DNA of 47,020 nt from an uncultured Eubacteriales bacterium (lineage in GTDB: Bacteria; Bacillota; Clostridia; Oscillospirales; Acutalibacteraceae), in NCBI GenBank assembly GCA_900315875.1, contig ONAX01000006.1:1-47020 (forward strand). The letters run 5' to 3'. A program made the translations under genes and the position numbers. Under the pieces are notes generated by a model. That model did not search any database and had not been told where the DNA came from. It saw nothing but the letters and a program-made list of their open reading frames with translations. How positions within the stretch are numbered: the first letter of the stretch is position 1; every line of letters begins with the position of its first letter. Shown here piece after piece: positions 40,068 to 47,020 of the stretch.

Positions 40068-42497
40068 TCACAATATATTTTCGGGGTCCGTGTCAAAATA
40101 AATGCTGACGCCGCGGCTGCTTTTGCCGACTTCGGTCAGAAGCTCTGACATGAGCATGCGAAAATCGCTGCTGCCCCGGTATTTTATTATCAGTTTATAG
40201 CGGAATTTTCCGCCGATCTTTTGTATCCCTGCCGGAGATGGGCCTATTACCCTGAGGGGTAATTTGCTGAAGCGCTCACGCGCAAGCTCGCCCAGTCTTT
40301 TTGTGAAAAGACATGCCGACTGATATGCCGACTTTTTATCCTCACTGATAAAGGCTGCCATGCCGATATCCGCAAAAGGCGGATAGAGCATTGAACGGCG
40401 AAGGGATATCTCCGTTTTGAAAAATTCATCATAATCCTGCGCTGCGGCAAGCTCAATAACGGGATTATCCGGTTCGAAGGACTGGATTACAGCCCTGCCC
40501 TCCAGACCTCCTCGTCCGGAGCGCCCCACGACCTGCGTCAGCAGGGCAAAGGTTCGCTCATAGCTGCGGAAATCGTCAGAATGCATCATGCTGTCCGCGG
40601 ACAGTACGCCCACCAGCGTTACATCAGGGAAATCAAGTCCCTTTGCAACCATCTGGGTGCCGAGCATAATATCATATTCTCCGTCGCGGAAAGCGGAAAG
40701 CTTTCTGTCGAAGGAATAGCGGCGCATTGTCGAATCCGTATCAAGCCTGAGCAGCCTTGCCTTCGGGAAAAGCTCCTGCAGCTGCTGCTGCGCGCGCTGC
40801 GTACCGGAGCCGCCGAAGCGGAGCTTGTCGGATCCGCAGGATGGGCATTTGCCGGGCAGCGGGATCGAATGTCCGCAGTAGTGGCACATAAGCCTGTCGT
40901 TTGCGCTGTGGTATGTCATTGAAATTGAGCAGTTAGGGCAGCTTATCGTTTCTGAGCAGCTGCGGCATGCAACATATGTATTATGTCCGCGGCGGTTGAG
41001 AAGTATTATAGACTGGTGCCCTTCTTTAAGGTTATCGTCGATTGCCTCAAGCAGAACCGAGCTGTAGATGGAGGTATTGCCCTGGTCCCTGTCCCTGTTC
41101 ATATCAACCGTTACAACATGCGGCAGAACTGCCTTGCCGTAGCGTGAGCCGAGGGTAAAAAGACTGTAGCGCCCGTCAAGAGCGTGCTTGTAGCTTTCCA
41201 CTGACGGAGTTGCCGAACACAGCACGAGAGTGCATGCGGCGCGGCTGCACCGGAATTTTGCAAGCTCCCTTGCATGAAATCTCGGATTTGCCGAGGATTT
41301 GTAGCTGTATTCCTGTTCTTCGTCCATTACGATAAGCCCTATATCGGAAAGCGGAGCGAAAATCGCAGAGCGTGTTCCGACTGCAATTGTTGCTTCGCCG
41401 TTTTTAACGCGTTTCCATTCCTCAAGCCTTTTTCCTAGGGAAAGCGCACTGTGGAAAACGGCAACGCGGTTTTTGTATCTTGCCTTGAATTTCGACAGAA
41501 GCTGAGGTGTAAGCGATATTTCGGGAACCATCATTATGACGCCCCTGCCGCTTTCACTGACCCTGTCGATAAGCTTCATGAAAACTGAGGTCTTTCCGCT
41601 GCCTGTAACACCGTACAGTAGCGAAACGTTCGGCTTGCCTTCTTCAAGCTTGCCAAGCAGTCCGCGATAAGCTCTGTCCTGTTCCTCTGTCAGAATAATG
41701 TCCTGAGGAATTTCCTGCTCCTGCACCACAGCAGGGCGCGGGGGAGGAGCTTCAAAATATTCGCATATGCCTTTTTTTACAAGGTTGTCGGCAACAGAAA
41801 CGCTGCAGCCCGTAAAATAGCACAGCTCCTTTACGGATACCTCGCCGATATCGCTTAAAACCTGTATTACCTCGCTTTGCTGAGGGGTGTATTTCCTGTC
41901 CGGGGGAGATGAGCAAAGGCGAACCATTTTTACGGTGTCGTCAGCCATCCTGTGTTTTATGTCCTCGGTGCGGATGATAAACCCTCTGTCTGCAAGGCTG
42001 CGAAGAAGTGAGTCGCCGTCAAGCTGCAGGGCTTTGATAAGTCTGTCCTCGCGAATACTTTTCCTTCTGGCGCGAAGGTATGATACAATGACCTTCTCCT
42101 CCTGCGTCAGAAGCGAGCATTCGGCGTCCCCGGAGGCTTCATAGCTGTATGTAAGCTTCATTCCGAGTCCGGTGGGCAGCATTGCGCTGCATGCGTCATA
42201 CAGTGTGCAGAAGCAGTGCGATTTCATGAAATGCGCAAGGCTCAGAAGCTCGTCGCTGAGTACAGGCTCTTTGTCGAGCAGAACTGACAGCGCCTTGCAG
42301 CCTGTTTTATCCGTTACGGTGCCGAGTGACATTATCATTCCGACCCTCAGCCCGTGACCGAAGCTTACCTTAACGCGGCAGCCCGGAACGGCTGCGCCGA
42401 GCATTTCGTCAGGAATCAGGTAATCGTAAAGCTTATCATAGCTGTAGGAAGCATTCTCGATTGCGACCTGTGCCGTGGCAAAGACCGTGTCAGTCAT
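40068..42497 (-). CDS. priA: Primosomal replication restart helicase PriA
   Basis: A 809-residue SF2 helicase that reloads the replisome at stalled forks. The N-terminal 3'-end-binding domain (YSYDKLYDYLIPDEM) and winged helix are followed by the helicase core: Walker A GVTGSGKTSV, DEEQEYSYK (DEEH-type box II), and the zinc-binding cluster of CxxC pairs (CRSCSETISCPNC, CHYCGHSI, CPSCGSDKLRF). The longer frame starts at 42551 inside rpoZ. ATG 42497 gives the family N-terminus and overlaps the rpoZ stop by 8 bases. Confidence 0.95.
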   Translation of the reverse strand: MTDTVFATAQVAIENASYSYDKLYDYLIPDEMLGAAVPGCRVKVSFGHGLRVGMIMSLGTVTDKTGCKALSVLLDKEPVLSDELLSLAHFMKSHCFCTLYDACSAMLPTGLGMKLTYSYEASGDAECSLLTQEEKVIVSYLRARRKSIREDRLIKALQLDGDSLLRSLADRGFIIRTEDIKHRMADDTVKMVRLCSSPPDRKYTPQQSEVIQVLSDIGEVSVKELCYFTGCSVSVADNLVKKGICEYFEAPPPRPAVVQEQEIPQDIILTEEQDRAYRGLLGKLEEGKPNVSLLYGVTGSGKTSVFMKLIDRVSESGRGVIMMVPEISLTPQLLSKFKARYKNRVAVFHSALSLGKRLEEWKRVKNGEATIAVGTRSAIFAPLSDIGLIVMDEEQEYSYKSSANPRFHARELAKFRCSRAACTLVLCSATPSVESYKHALDGRYSLFTLGSRYGKAVLPHVVTVDMNRDRDQGNTSIYSSVLLEAIDDNLKEGHQSIILLNRRGHNTYVACRSCSETISCPNCSISMTYHSANDRLMCHYCGHSIPLPGKCPSCGSDKLRFGGSGTQRAQQQLQELFPKARLLRLDTDSTMRRYSFDRKLSAFRDGEYDIMLGTQMVAKGLDFPDVTLVGVLSADSMMHSDDFRSYERTFALLTQVVGRSGRGGLEGRAVIQSFEPDNPVIELAAAQDYDEFFKTEISLRRSMLYPPFADIGMAAFISEDKKSAYQSACLFTKRLGELARERFSKLPLRVIGPSPAGIQKIGGKFRYKLIIKYRGSSDFRMLMSELLTEVGKSSRGVSIYFDTDPENIL

Positions 42498-42705
42498 CCG
42501 TTTCAGGCTCAAGGATCGCATACTTATGATCCTTGAATTCGTCAACAGCAACGATTACGGGCTTGTCGCATACCTTGCCCTTATCACTCTGCATATCATC
42601 GGTTATCTGTCTTGCTCTTTTTGCAACGGCAATTGCAAGAGCGTATTTGCTCATCTTGCCTGCGAAAATATCATCTACCGACGGTCTTGTGTAATGGTCA
42701 TACAT
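42490..42705 (-). CDS. rpoZ: RNA polymerase omega subunit
   Basis: A 71-residue omega subunit. MYDHYTRPSVDDIFAGKMSKYALAI (in two parts) corresponds to the conserved N-terminal MLRPSIDDL..KVGSKYSLVI region, followed by AVAKRARQITD. Omega wraps the beta-prime C-terminus and helps assemble the polymerase. ATG 42705 follows TTAAGGAGAGATCACT. gmk-rpoZ-priA is the common Firmicute order; coaBC, found between rpoZ and priA in Bacillus, is absent. Confidence 0.93.
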   Translation of the reverse strand: MYDHYTRPSVDDIFAGKMSKYALAIAVAKRARQITDDMQSDKGKVCDKPVIVAVDEFKDHKYAILEPETDD

Positions 42706-42748
42706 AGTGATCTCTCCTTAAAAAATGTTTATGTGGTGCTGCAAAGGC

Positions 42749-43321
42749 TCAGGCTCTTGCAACTTTTTCTGCCTTTATGATTTCTTTTATTTCATTTGCG
42801 CAGCGCTCTACTGTGTCGTTGGTCACAACATAGTCATAGCCCTCGGAAAGAGGAATCTCTTCCTTTGCACGGGTCATGCGCTTTATAATGTTTTCCTCGG
42901 TTTCGGTGCCTCTGCCGCGCAGACGGCTTTCAAGCTCCTCAAGGGACGGCGGCATAATGAAAATGCTTATGCATCCGGGAATTGCCGACTTTACCTTTTC
43001 ACAGCCCTGAACCTCTATTTCGAGGATGACGTCCTTTCCCTGGGACATCCACTGCTCCACGGGACGTCTGGGCGTACCATAGTAGTTGTCTACATATTTT
43101 GCATATTCTATGAATCCGTTCTCACCGATAAGCTGTTCAAAGCCTTCCTTTGTCATGAAGTGATATTCCACTCCGTCCTGCTCTGTGCCTCTCGGCGCCC
43201 TTGTTGTTGCTGAAATCGACAGGCGGATGTTTTCATCCTGCGTCAGCATTTTGACAACGGTTCCCTTTCCTGCTCCTGCCGGGCCTGAAATGACCAGCAG
43301 TAATCCCTCAGAATCCTTCAT
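42749..43321 (-). CDS. gmk: Guanylate kinase
   Basis: A 190-residue kinase converting GMP to GDP. The P-loop SGPAGAGKGT is at residues 12-21, the GMP-binding segment is STTRAPRGTEQDGVEYHF (TR..R..E..G.dY type), and the lid region has RLRGRGTETEENI. ATG 43321 follows GAGGAAAATACGG and overlaps the end of remA by 14 bases. Confidence 0.96.
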   Translation of the reverse strand: MKDSEGLLLVISGPAGAGKGTVVKMLTQDENIRLSISATTRAPRGTEQDGVEYHFMTKEGFEQLIGENGFIEYAKYVDNYYGTPRRPVEQWMSQGKDVILEIEVQGCEKVKSAIPGCISIFIMPPSLEELESRLRGRGTETEENIIKRMTRAKEEIPLSEGYDYVVTNDTVERCANEIKEIIKAEKVARA

Positions 43322-43565
43322 CCGTATTTTCCTCCTCTGCGGCGCGTTCCACTATTTTTTCGGGCGGCAGCGCCGACAGTATTACATGATCGCTGTCGGT
43401 AACGATTACCGATTTTGTTTTTCTTCCGCAGGATGCATCGATCAGCATCCCGTCCTCCTTAGCCTTTGCCGCAAGTCTTTTGACCGGCGCGGCGTCAGGG
43501 CTGACAATGGCGACTATCCTGTCGCCGCTTATCACGTTTCCGTAGCCTATGCTGATAAGCTGCAT
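43308..43565 (-). CDS. remA: RemA-family regulatory protein (DUF370)
   Basis: An 85-residue small DNA-binding-type protein starting MQLISIGYGNVISGDRIVAI, followed by SPDAAPVKRL, GRKTKSVIVTDSDHVILSAL and an acidic tail. RemA in Bacillus activates matrix and osmoprotection genes; its role in this organism is unknown. A preceding ATG at 43571 touches the GGGGTGA binding site, so ATG 43565 (6-base spacing) is chosen. The order yicC-remA-gmk-rpoZ matches Bacillus. Confidence 0.92.
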   Translation of the reverse strand: MQLISIGYGNVISGDRIVAIVSPDAAPVKRLAAKAKEDGMLIDASCGRKTKSVIVTDSDHVILSALPPEKIVERAAEEENTDEGF

Positions 43566-43580
43566 CTGCATTCACCCCGG

Positions 43581-44459
43581 TTATTCAATGTTCTGTATCT
43601 GCTCGCGGATCTTTTCGATTTCCGCTTTTATGTCAACAACCTTGTGCGCAAGAGCGGCGTCGCTGACCTTTGAGCCGATGGTGTTTGCCTCGCGGTTCAT
43701 CTCCTGAACTATGAAATCCAGCTTCCTGCCGACAGGGTCGCTGCCGGAAAGCATTTCTCTGAGCTGGTCGATATGGCTGCGAAGTCGCACGGTTTCCTCA
43801 TCAACCGCTGTTTTGTCCGCGAATATTGCAGCTTCTGTCAGTATACGCTGAGGCTCAATTGTGGTATCCGTCAGTATTTCGCTGAGTCTTGCATAAAGAC
43901 GCTCCCTGTATTCCTTTACAGTTTCGGGCGAGCGCTTTTCAATCTCTGCAACAATGGATATTATCGTATCGCAGCGCCCTAAAATATCGTCGCGCAGCTT
44001 TTCACCCTCGCGTTCTCTCATTGCGACAAAAGCCTGCAGAGCCTGCTCGCCGGCCTGCTCGACAATGCTGCAGAGCTTTTCCTCATTTTCGGGGGGCTTG
44101 CGTACATTGAATACGTCGGAATACCTCGCAACCGTCGAAACGGAAATATCGTCGGCAAGCTCGTACTTGTCCCTCAGCTCACGCAAAGCCTGAACATAGC
44201 CTGCAGCCAGCGGATGATTGATGCTGACCTGAGAAGCTACGTTTTCGTCTGCTTCGATGCTTACGAAAACATCAGCCTTGCCTCTTGTGACATATTTTGA
44301 AACAATGTTTTTAATGGTTTCCTCTATATAGCCGCAGCCCCTGGGTGTTCTGCACTGCAGCTCAAGAAAACGATGGTTGACAGATTTTATTTCGAAAACG
44401 ACATTTCGTCCGTCAATCATTCCTTCGAATCTGCCGTAGCCTGTCATACTTCTGATCAT
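43581..44459 (-). CDS. YicC/YloC-family endoribonuclease
   Basis: A 292-residue protein of the YicC family. It starts MIRSMTGYGRFEG and contains the typical IKSVNHRFLELQCRTP region, and the C-terminal RKLDFIVQEMNREANTIGSK and DIKAEIEKIREQIQNIE blocks with conserved acidic residues. Family members have been shown to cleave RNA, including small RNAs in E. coli. ATG 44459 follows CGGAGAAGATAAT; an upstream start at 44507 lacks one. It is the first gene of the long minus-strand block behind the promoter at 44521-44550. Confidence 0.92.
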   Translation of the reverse strand: MIRSMTGYGRFEGMIDGRNVVFEIKSVNHRFLELQCRTPRGCGYIEETIKNIVSKYVTRGKADVFVSIEADENVASQVSINHPLAAGYVQALRELRDKYELADDISVSTVARYSDVFNVRKPPENEEKLCSIVEQAGEQALQAFVAMREREGEKLRDDILGRCDTIISIVAEIEKRSPETVKEYRERLYARLSEILTDTTIEPQRILTEAAIFADKTAVDEETVRLRSHIDQLREMLSGSDPVGRKLDFIVQEMNREANTIGSKVSDAALAHKVVDIKAEIEKIREQIQNIE

Positions 44460-44520
44460 ATTATCTTCTCCGATCTTTCGCCTGTTCGTCTGTTTACATA
44501 AGAACATACTATAACAATTT

Positions 44521-44550
44521 ATTTTACCAGTTTTAGCCCCCTTTTGTCAA
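44521..44550 (-). promoter_or_regulatory. Promoter of the yicC-to-thiN block
   Basis: TTGACA (44550-44545), an 18-bp spacer and TAAAAT (44526-44521) on the minus strand, about 62 bases upstream of the yicC-like start. No other strong promoter is evident until thiN, so it may serve up to fourteen genes. Confidence 0.65.
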
Positions 44551-44659
44551 GGCATTATCGAGGTTCGGGGGCATTATTATGAATTTTTTTAATGCTTTCG
44601 GGCAAAATAATTAAAAATGAAACAAACCTTTGCATTATTCCCCGAAAGGCGGTGCTGTT

Positions 44660-45886
44660 ATGAAATCATTATTCAGGATGCTTTCCGTTATACTGGGCGT
44701 TTTTTCTGCTGCGGTATTTTCCGTATGCATAATTGCCTGTGCATCAACTCCGCAGGAAATATCTGTCTGTGCCGACAGCGGAGCGTATTTCTGCGGCTAT
44801 CCTCTTACTGTGCGCTGCGGAGAGCTTCCTGCGGCGGCCGACCCGAACCTGACCGATACTGGCGGCAGCGGAGAAATAATGCTTTTCGGCGTTATTCCCG
44901 TCAAGGAGGTTTCCCTGCACTATACAGAGCGCCCGGTCGTATCCCTTGGCGGAAATCCGTTCGGGATAAGACTGTATACTGACGGGGTGATCGTATCCAG
45001 GGTGACTGACGTTGAAACAACCGGCGGTACTGCTTCTCCGGCGGAGGACGCAGGTATATGCGAAGGCGACATACTTCTCAGTGCCAACGGTGAAAGACTG
45101 CGCAGTAGCACGCAGCTGTCGGATATTGTAGCTTCCAGTCCGGGCGGGGTTGTGTTTACGGGAAAAAGGGACGGCAGGTCATTCCGCACGACAGTGTCAC
45201 CTGTAACGGACTGCGCGGTGGATATGCTGAGAATTGGTCTGTGGGTGCGCGACAGCTGCGCCGGTATCGGGATGATAACCTTTACCGATAAGCAGAACAG
45301 AGCTTTCGCAGGGCTCGGACACGGTATTTTTGACAGTGACAGCGGCAGGATAATGCCGCTTGCGGACGGAGATATCGTTCCTGCGGAAATAACCGGTGTT
45401 TCCGGCAGCACGGCAGGCAGCCCCGGCACATTGTGCGGAAGCTTTACCTCGGGGACATCGTCAGGACTTATCGCGTCCAACAGCGAAAAGGGAATATACG
45501 GTTTTCTGTCGGGAAATGCAGAATACGGTGAGGATATCCCTGTGGCCTTCCGGCAGGAGGTGCACCGCGGAAAAGCGCAGATCTGCACTACCATAAGCGG
45601 TACTCATCCTCAGTTTTTTGATGCGGAAATATCGGATATAAGCTATGATAATACACAGGTCACCAAGAATATTGTCATAAGAATAACCGACAGCCGTCTG
45701 CTTTCTGCGACAGGCGGTATAGTGCAGGGAATGAGCGGGAGCCCGATTATCCAGGACGGCGCGCTCGTGGGTGCGGTAACACATGTATTTGTGAACGATC
45801 CGACATGCGGCTACGGTATCTTTGCAGAGAATATGAAAGACTATTGCAACGGTGTTATACAAAAAAATCAACTTTTCGCTTCTTAA
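44660..45886 (+). CDS. spoIVB: SpoIVB serine peptidase
   Basis: A 408-residue S55-family protease. An N-terminal membrane anchor (about 7-27) is followed by a PDZ domain (about 95-175, with SPAEDAGICEGDILLSANG) and the protease domain with the catalytic His in GLGHGIFD (near 221) and catalytic Ser in GMSGSPII (near 361). SpoIVB is secreted from the forespore and triggers cleavage of SpoIVFA, activating pro-sigma-K. The frame opens at 44630, but ATG 44660 has GAAAGGCGGTGCTGTT upstream. spo0A follows, the classic arrangement in endospore formers. Confidence 0.95.
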   Translation: MKSLFRMLSVILGVFSAAVFSVCIIACASTPQEISVCADSGAYFCGYPLTVRCGELPAAADPNLTDTGGSGEIMLFGVIPVKEVSLHYTERPVVSLGGNPFGIRLYTDGVIVSRVTDVETTGGTASPAEDAGICEGDILLSANGERLRSSTQLSDIVASSPGGVVFTGKRDGRSFRTTVSPVTDCAVDMLRIGLWVRDSCAGIGMITFTDKQNRAFAGLGHGIFDSDSGRIMPLADGDIVPAEITGVSGSTAGSPGTLCGSFTSGTSSGLIASNSEKGIYGFLSGNAEYGEDIPVAFRQEVHRGKAQICTTISGTHPQFFDAEISDISYDNTQVTKNIVIRITDSRLLSATGGIVQGMSGSPIIQDGALVGAVTHVFVNDPTCGYGIFAENMKDYCNGVIQKNQLFAS

Positions 45887-45939
45887 TTTAGTGAAGAGTT
45901 CAAAAATCCTCCGGATGATAATTATTTTTACTTTTACTC

Positions 45940-45968
45940 TTGCCAAATCTGGTAAGTTATGGTAATAT
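45940..45968 (+). promoter_or_regulatory. Probable vegetative promoter of spo0A
   Basis: TTGCCA (45940-45945), a 17-bp spacer and TAATAT (45963-45968). No clear sigma-H promoter or Spo0A box (TGTCGAA) was recognised in this 117-base gap. Confidence 0.55.
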
Positions 45969-46003
45969 TATTTCATCAAAAATAATTTAACGGGGGATCA
46001 ACC

Positions 46004-46771
46004 ATGAAAAACACATTTAAAATTCTCATCACTGACGAAAACGCAAAGGCTCAGGGCGAAAATGCAGAAATATTTGCCTGCCACGGCTTTTCTGCCGTAT
46101 TCTGCCCGAAGGACGGCCGGGAGCTGCTTGCAAGCCTGAAAAACGACAGACCGGATGTCGTACTTATGGATATGTTCATGAGCAGCATTGACAGCGTGGG
46201 AGTTCTTCGCAGAGCCAAAAAGGAATACGGCGAAAAATGTCCTGTGTTTATCATTGTTTCCGGTTTTGACAGTCCTATGCTGGAAAGAGAAGCGCTCAGT
46301 GCCGGAGCAGCATATTTTGTGATACGCCCGTATGACCTTGGCGAGCTGCTTGACAGAATCGGTGACCTGATGAGCTACTGCAAGAGCGACATGGGCAGCA
46401 TACTGAGCCTTGACAGGGAGCTGGAAATCACCGTAACCGAGATTCTTCACCAGATAGGAGTACCGGCGCATATAAAGGGATACCATTACCTTCGTGATTC
46501 CATCATGATGTGCGTGCTGCACCCGGAAATAATAAATGCCGTAACGAAGGAGCTTTACCCGTCGGTTGCCGGCAAATACGAAACCACACCGTCGCGCGTT
46601 GAGCGTGCCATACGTCATGCTATCGAGGTAGCATGGGACAGGGGAGATGTGGATGTACTGAATTCCTATTTCGGATATACTATCCAGGGAAGCCGCGGAA
46701 AGCCCACCAACAGCGAATTCATTGCCATGATTTCCGACAGACTGAGAATCAAGGGTAAGAGAACGGCGTAA
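46004..46771 (+). CDS. spo0A: Sporulation master regulator Spo0A
   Basis: A 255-residue response regulator. The receiver domain (1-120) has acidic residues D11/E12, phospho-acceptor D56 in VVLMDMFM and the usual K replaced by R in IRPYD (near 107-111). The effector domain contains the Spo0A-specific DNA-recognition region TPSRVERAIRHAIEVAW, followed by GRGDVDVLNSYFG-like residues (DRGDVDVLNSYFG) and GKPTNSEFIAMISD. Phosphorylated Spo0A commits the cell to sporulation. ATG 46004 follows CGGGGGATCAACC. A strong terminator lies downstream. Replacement of the receiver lysine by arginine is unusual and could affect phosphorylation. Confidence 0.96.
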   Translation: MKNTFKILITDENAKAQGENAEIFACHGFSAVFCPKDGRELLASLKNDRPDVVLMDMFMSSIDSVGVLRRAKKEYGEKCPVFIIVSGFDSPMLEREALSAGAAYFVIRPYDLGELLDRIGDLMSYCKSDMGSILSLDRELEITVTEILHQIGVPAHIKGYHYLRDSIMMCVLHPEIINAVTKELYPSVAGKYETTPSRVERAIRHAIEVAWDRGDVDVLNSYFGYTIQGSRGKPTNSEFIAMISDRLRIKGKRTA

Positions 46772-46892
46772 GCGGTGCTTCAATCCATCTTTCCCGGGCG
46801 TCTCCATGTCCGGTTCATAAGGAAACAGCCTTGCAACCGTAAGGAAGCAAAGCAAAAGCGGAACGACTGAATTCATGATAAACATTAAATAC

Positions 46893-46928
46893 AAAAGTCG
46901 ATGAACTTAAGCATTCATCGACTTTTTT
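46893..46928 (+). terminator. Intrinsic terminator downstream of spo0A
   Basis: AAAAGTCGATGAA (46893-46905) pairs with TTCATCGACTTTT, followed by further Ts. The 120 bases between spo0A and this stem hold nothing I can name. The group II intron edge begins directly after the T-run. Confidence 0.9.
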
Positions 46929-47020
46929 GGTTTGCCCGAAATGGGCAGTAACTTGGCGGTGAAAGTCCGCTACACGCTTGGCAGTAGGAAGTGTTAGCTG
47001 ATGGCAAGGGTGTCCATCGT
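46929..47020 (+). mobile_element. 5' end of a group II intron (truncated by window edge)
   Basis: From CCCGAAATGGGCAGTAAC through GGCGGTGAAAGTCC, ACACGCTTGG, GTAGGAAGTGTTAGC and GGCAAGGGTGTCCATCGT the sequence matches, from memory, the conserved domain I start of bacterial group II introns. The reverse transcriptase would lie beyond the window. It begins just after an intrinsic terminator, the site preference known for class C introns. The first bases (GGTTTG) do not match the usual GTGYG start well, so the exact boundary is uncertain. Confidence 0.78.

Noticed and set aside
46772..46890. Riboswitch or intron remnant between spo0A and its terminator
   Set aside because: Some short GGTTCATAAGGAAAC-like pieces looked structured, but no known motif or paired stem could be supported.
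45998..46894. 298-codon minus-strand open frame opposite spo0A
   Set aside because: It is the antisense shadow of spo0A, lacks a binding site and a recognisable protein pattern.

Overview
The window reads as chromosome from a spore-forming, low-to-moderate GC Firmicute of class Clostridia, most like a gut Ruminococcus or other Oscillospiraceae relative. The evidence is spo0A, spoIVB, spoVM and yunB homologs, the PrkC/PrpC pair, RemA, AddAB in place of RecBCD, a T-box in front of thrS, an L10 leader, and a gene order close to the Bacillus yloC-to-spoVM block. Nothing looks like a phage or plasmid. The only mobile element is the 5' edge of a group II intron at the right end.

Region by region. 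1-490 is non-coding and repeat-rich. 491-1009 is a small HEAT-repeat gene on the minus strand. 1263-5263 is the translation/secretion block rpmG-secE-nusG-rplK-rplA, then a second promoter with an L10 leader driving rplJ-rplL-rpmB and a terminator. 5297-9424 is an AgrA/AgrC-like two-component system followed by a candidate operator (two 12-bp LytTR-type repeats exactly 21 bp apart) and three zinc-ribbon membrane protein genes that it probably controls. 9566-11979 is thrS on the minus strand with its T-box leader. 12001-12400 holds a 27-bp tandem repeat and copies of dispersed intergenic repeats. 12410-17693 on the minus strand is yihY, a translational GTPase fused to a NYN/Rae1-like nuclease, nth and two anchored unknowns. 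17884-20496 is an NAD salvage operon (nrtR-like regulator, nicotinamidase, nicotinate phosphoribosyltransferase) with a perfect 19-bp palindrome over its promoter. 20754-29157 is prfB (without the usual programmed frameshift) and addB-addA.

29159-44459 runs mostly on the minus strand as one long, tightly packed block: yicC-remA-gmk-rpoZ-priA-def-(acyltransferase)-fmt-rsmB-rlmN-prpC-prkC-rsgA-thiN. It meets spoVM and a 46-aa membrane protein gene tail to tail. Genes here overlap by a few bases or are separated by short gaps, and no terminator is visible inside the block, so it is probably co-transcribed from the promoter at 44521-44550. Divergently, spoIVB and spo0A follow on the plus strand, then a terminator and the intron edge.

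Most notable points: (1) the ribosome-protection-type GTPase carrying a C-terminal Rae1-like NYN nuclease; (2) a peptide deformylase in the fmt operon that lacks the catalytic glutamine motif through an apparent in-frame deletion; (3) the LytTR/zinc-ribbon cassette; (4) a hairpin plus T-run embedded in the ribosome binding site of the yunB-like gene; (5) likely non-ATG starts in the HEAT gene (ATT) and rlmN (CTG).
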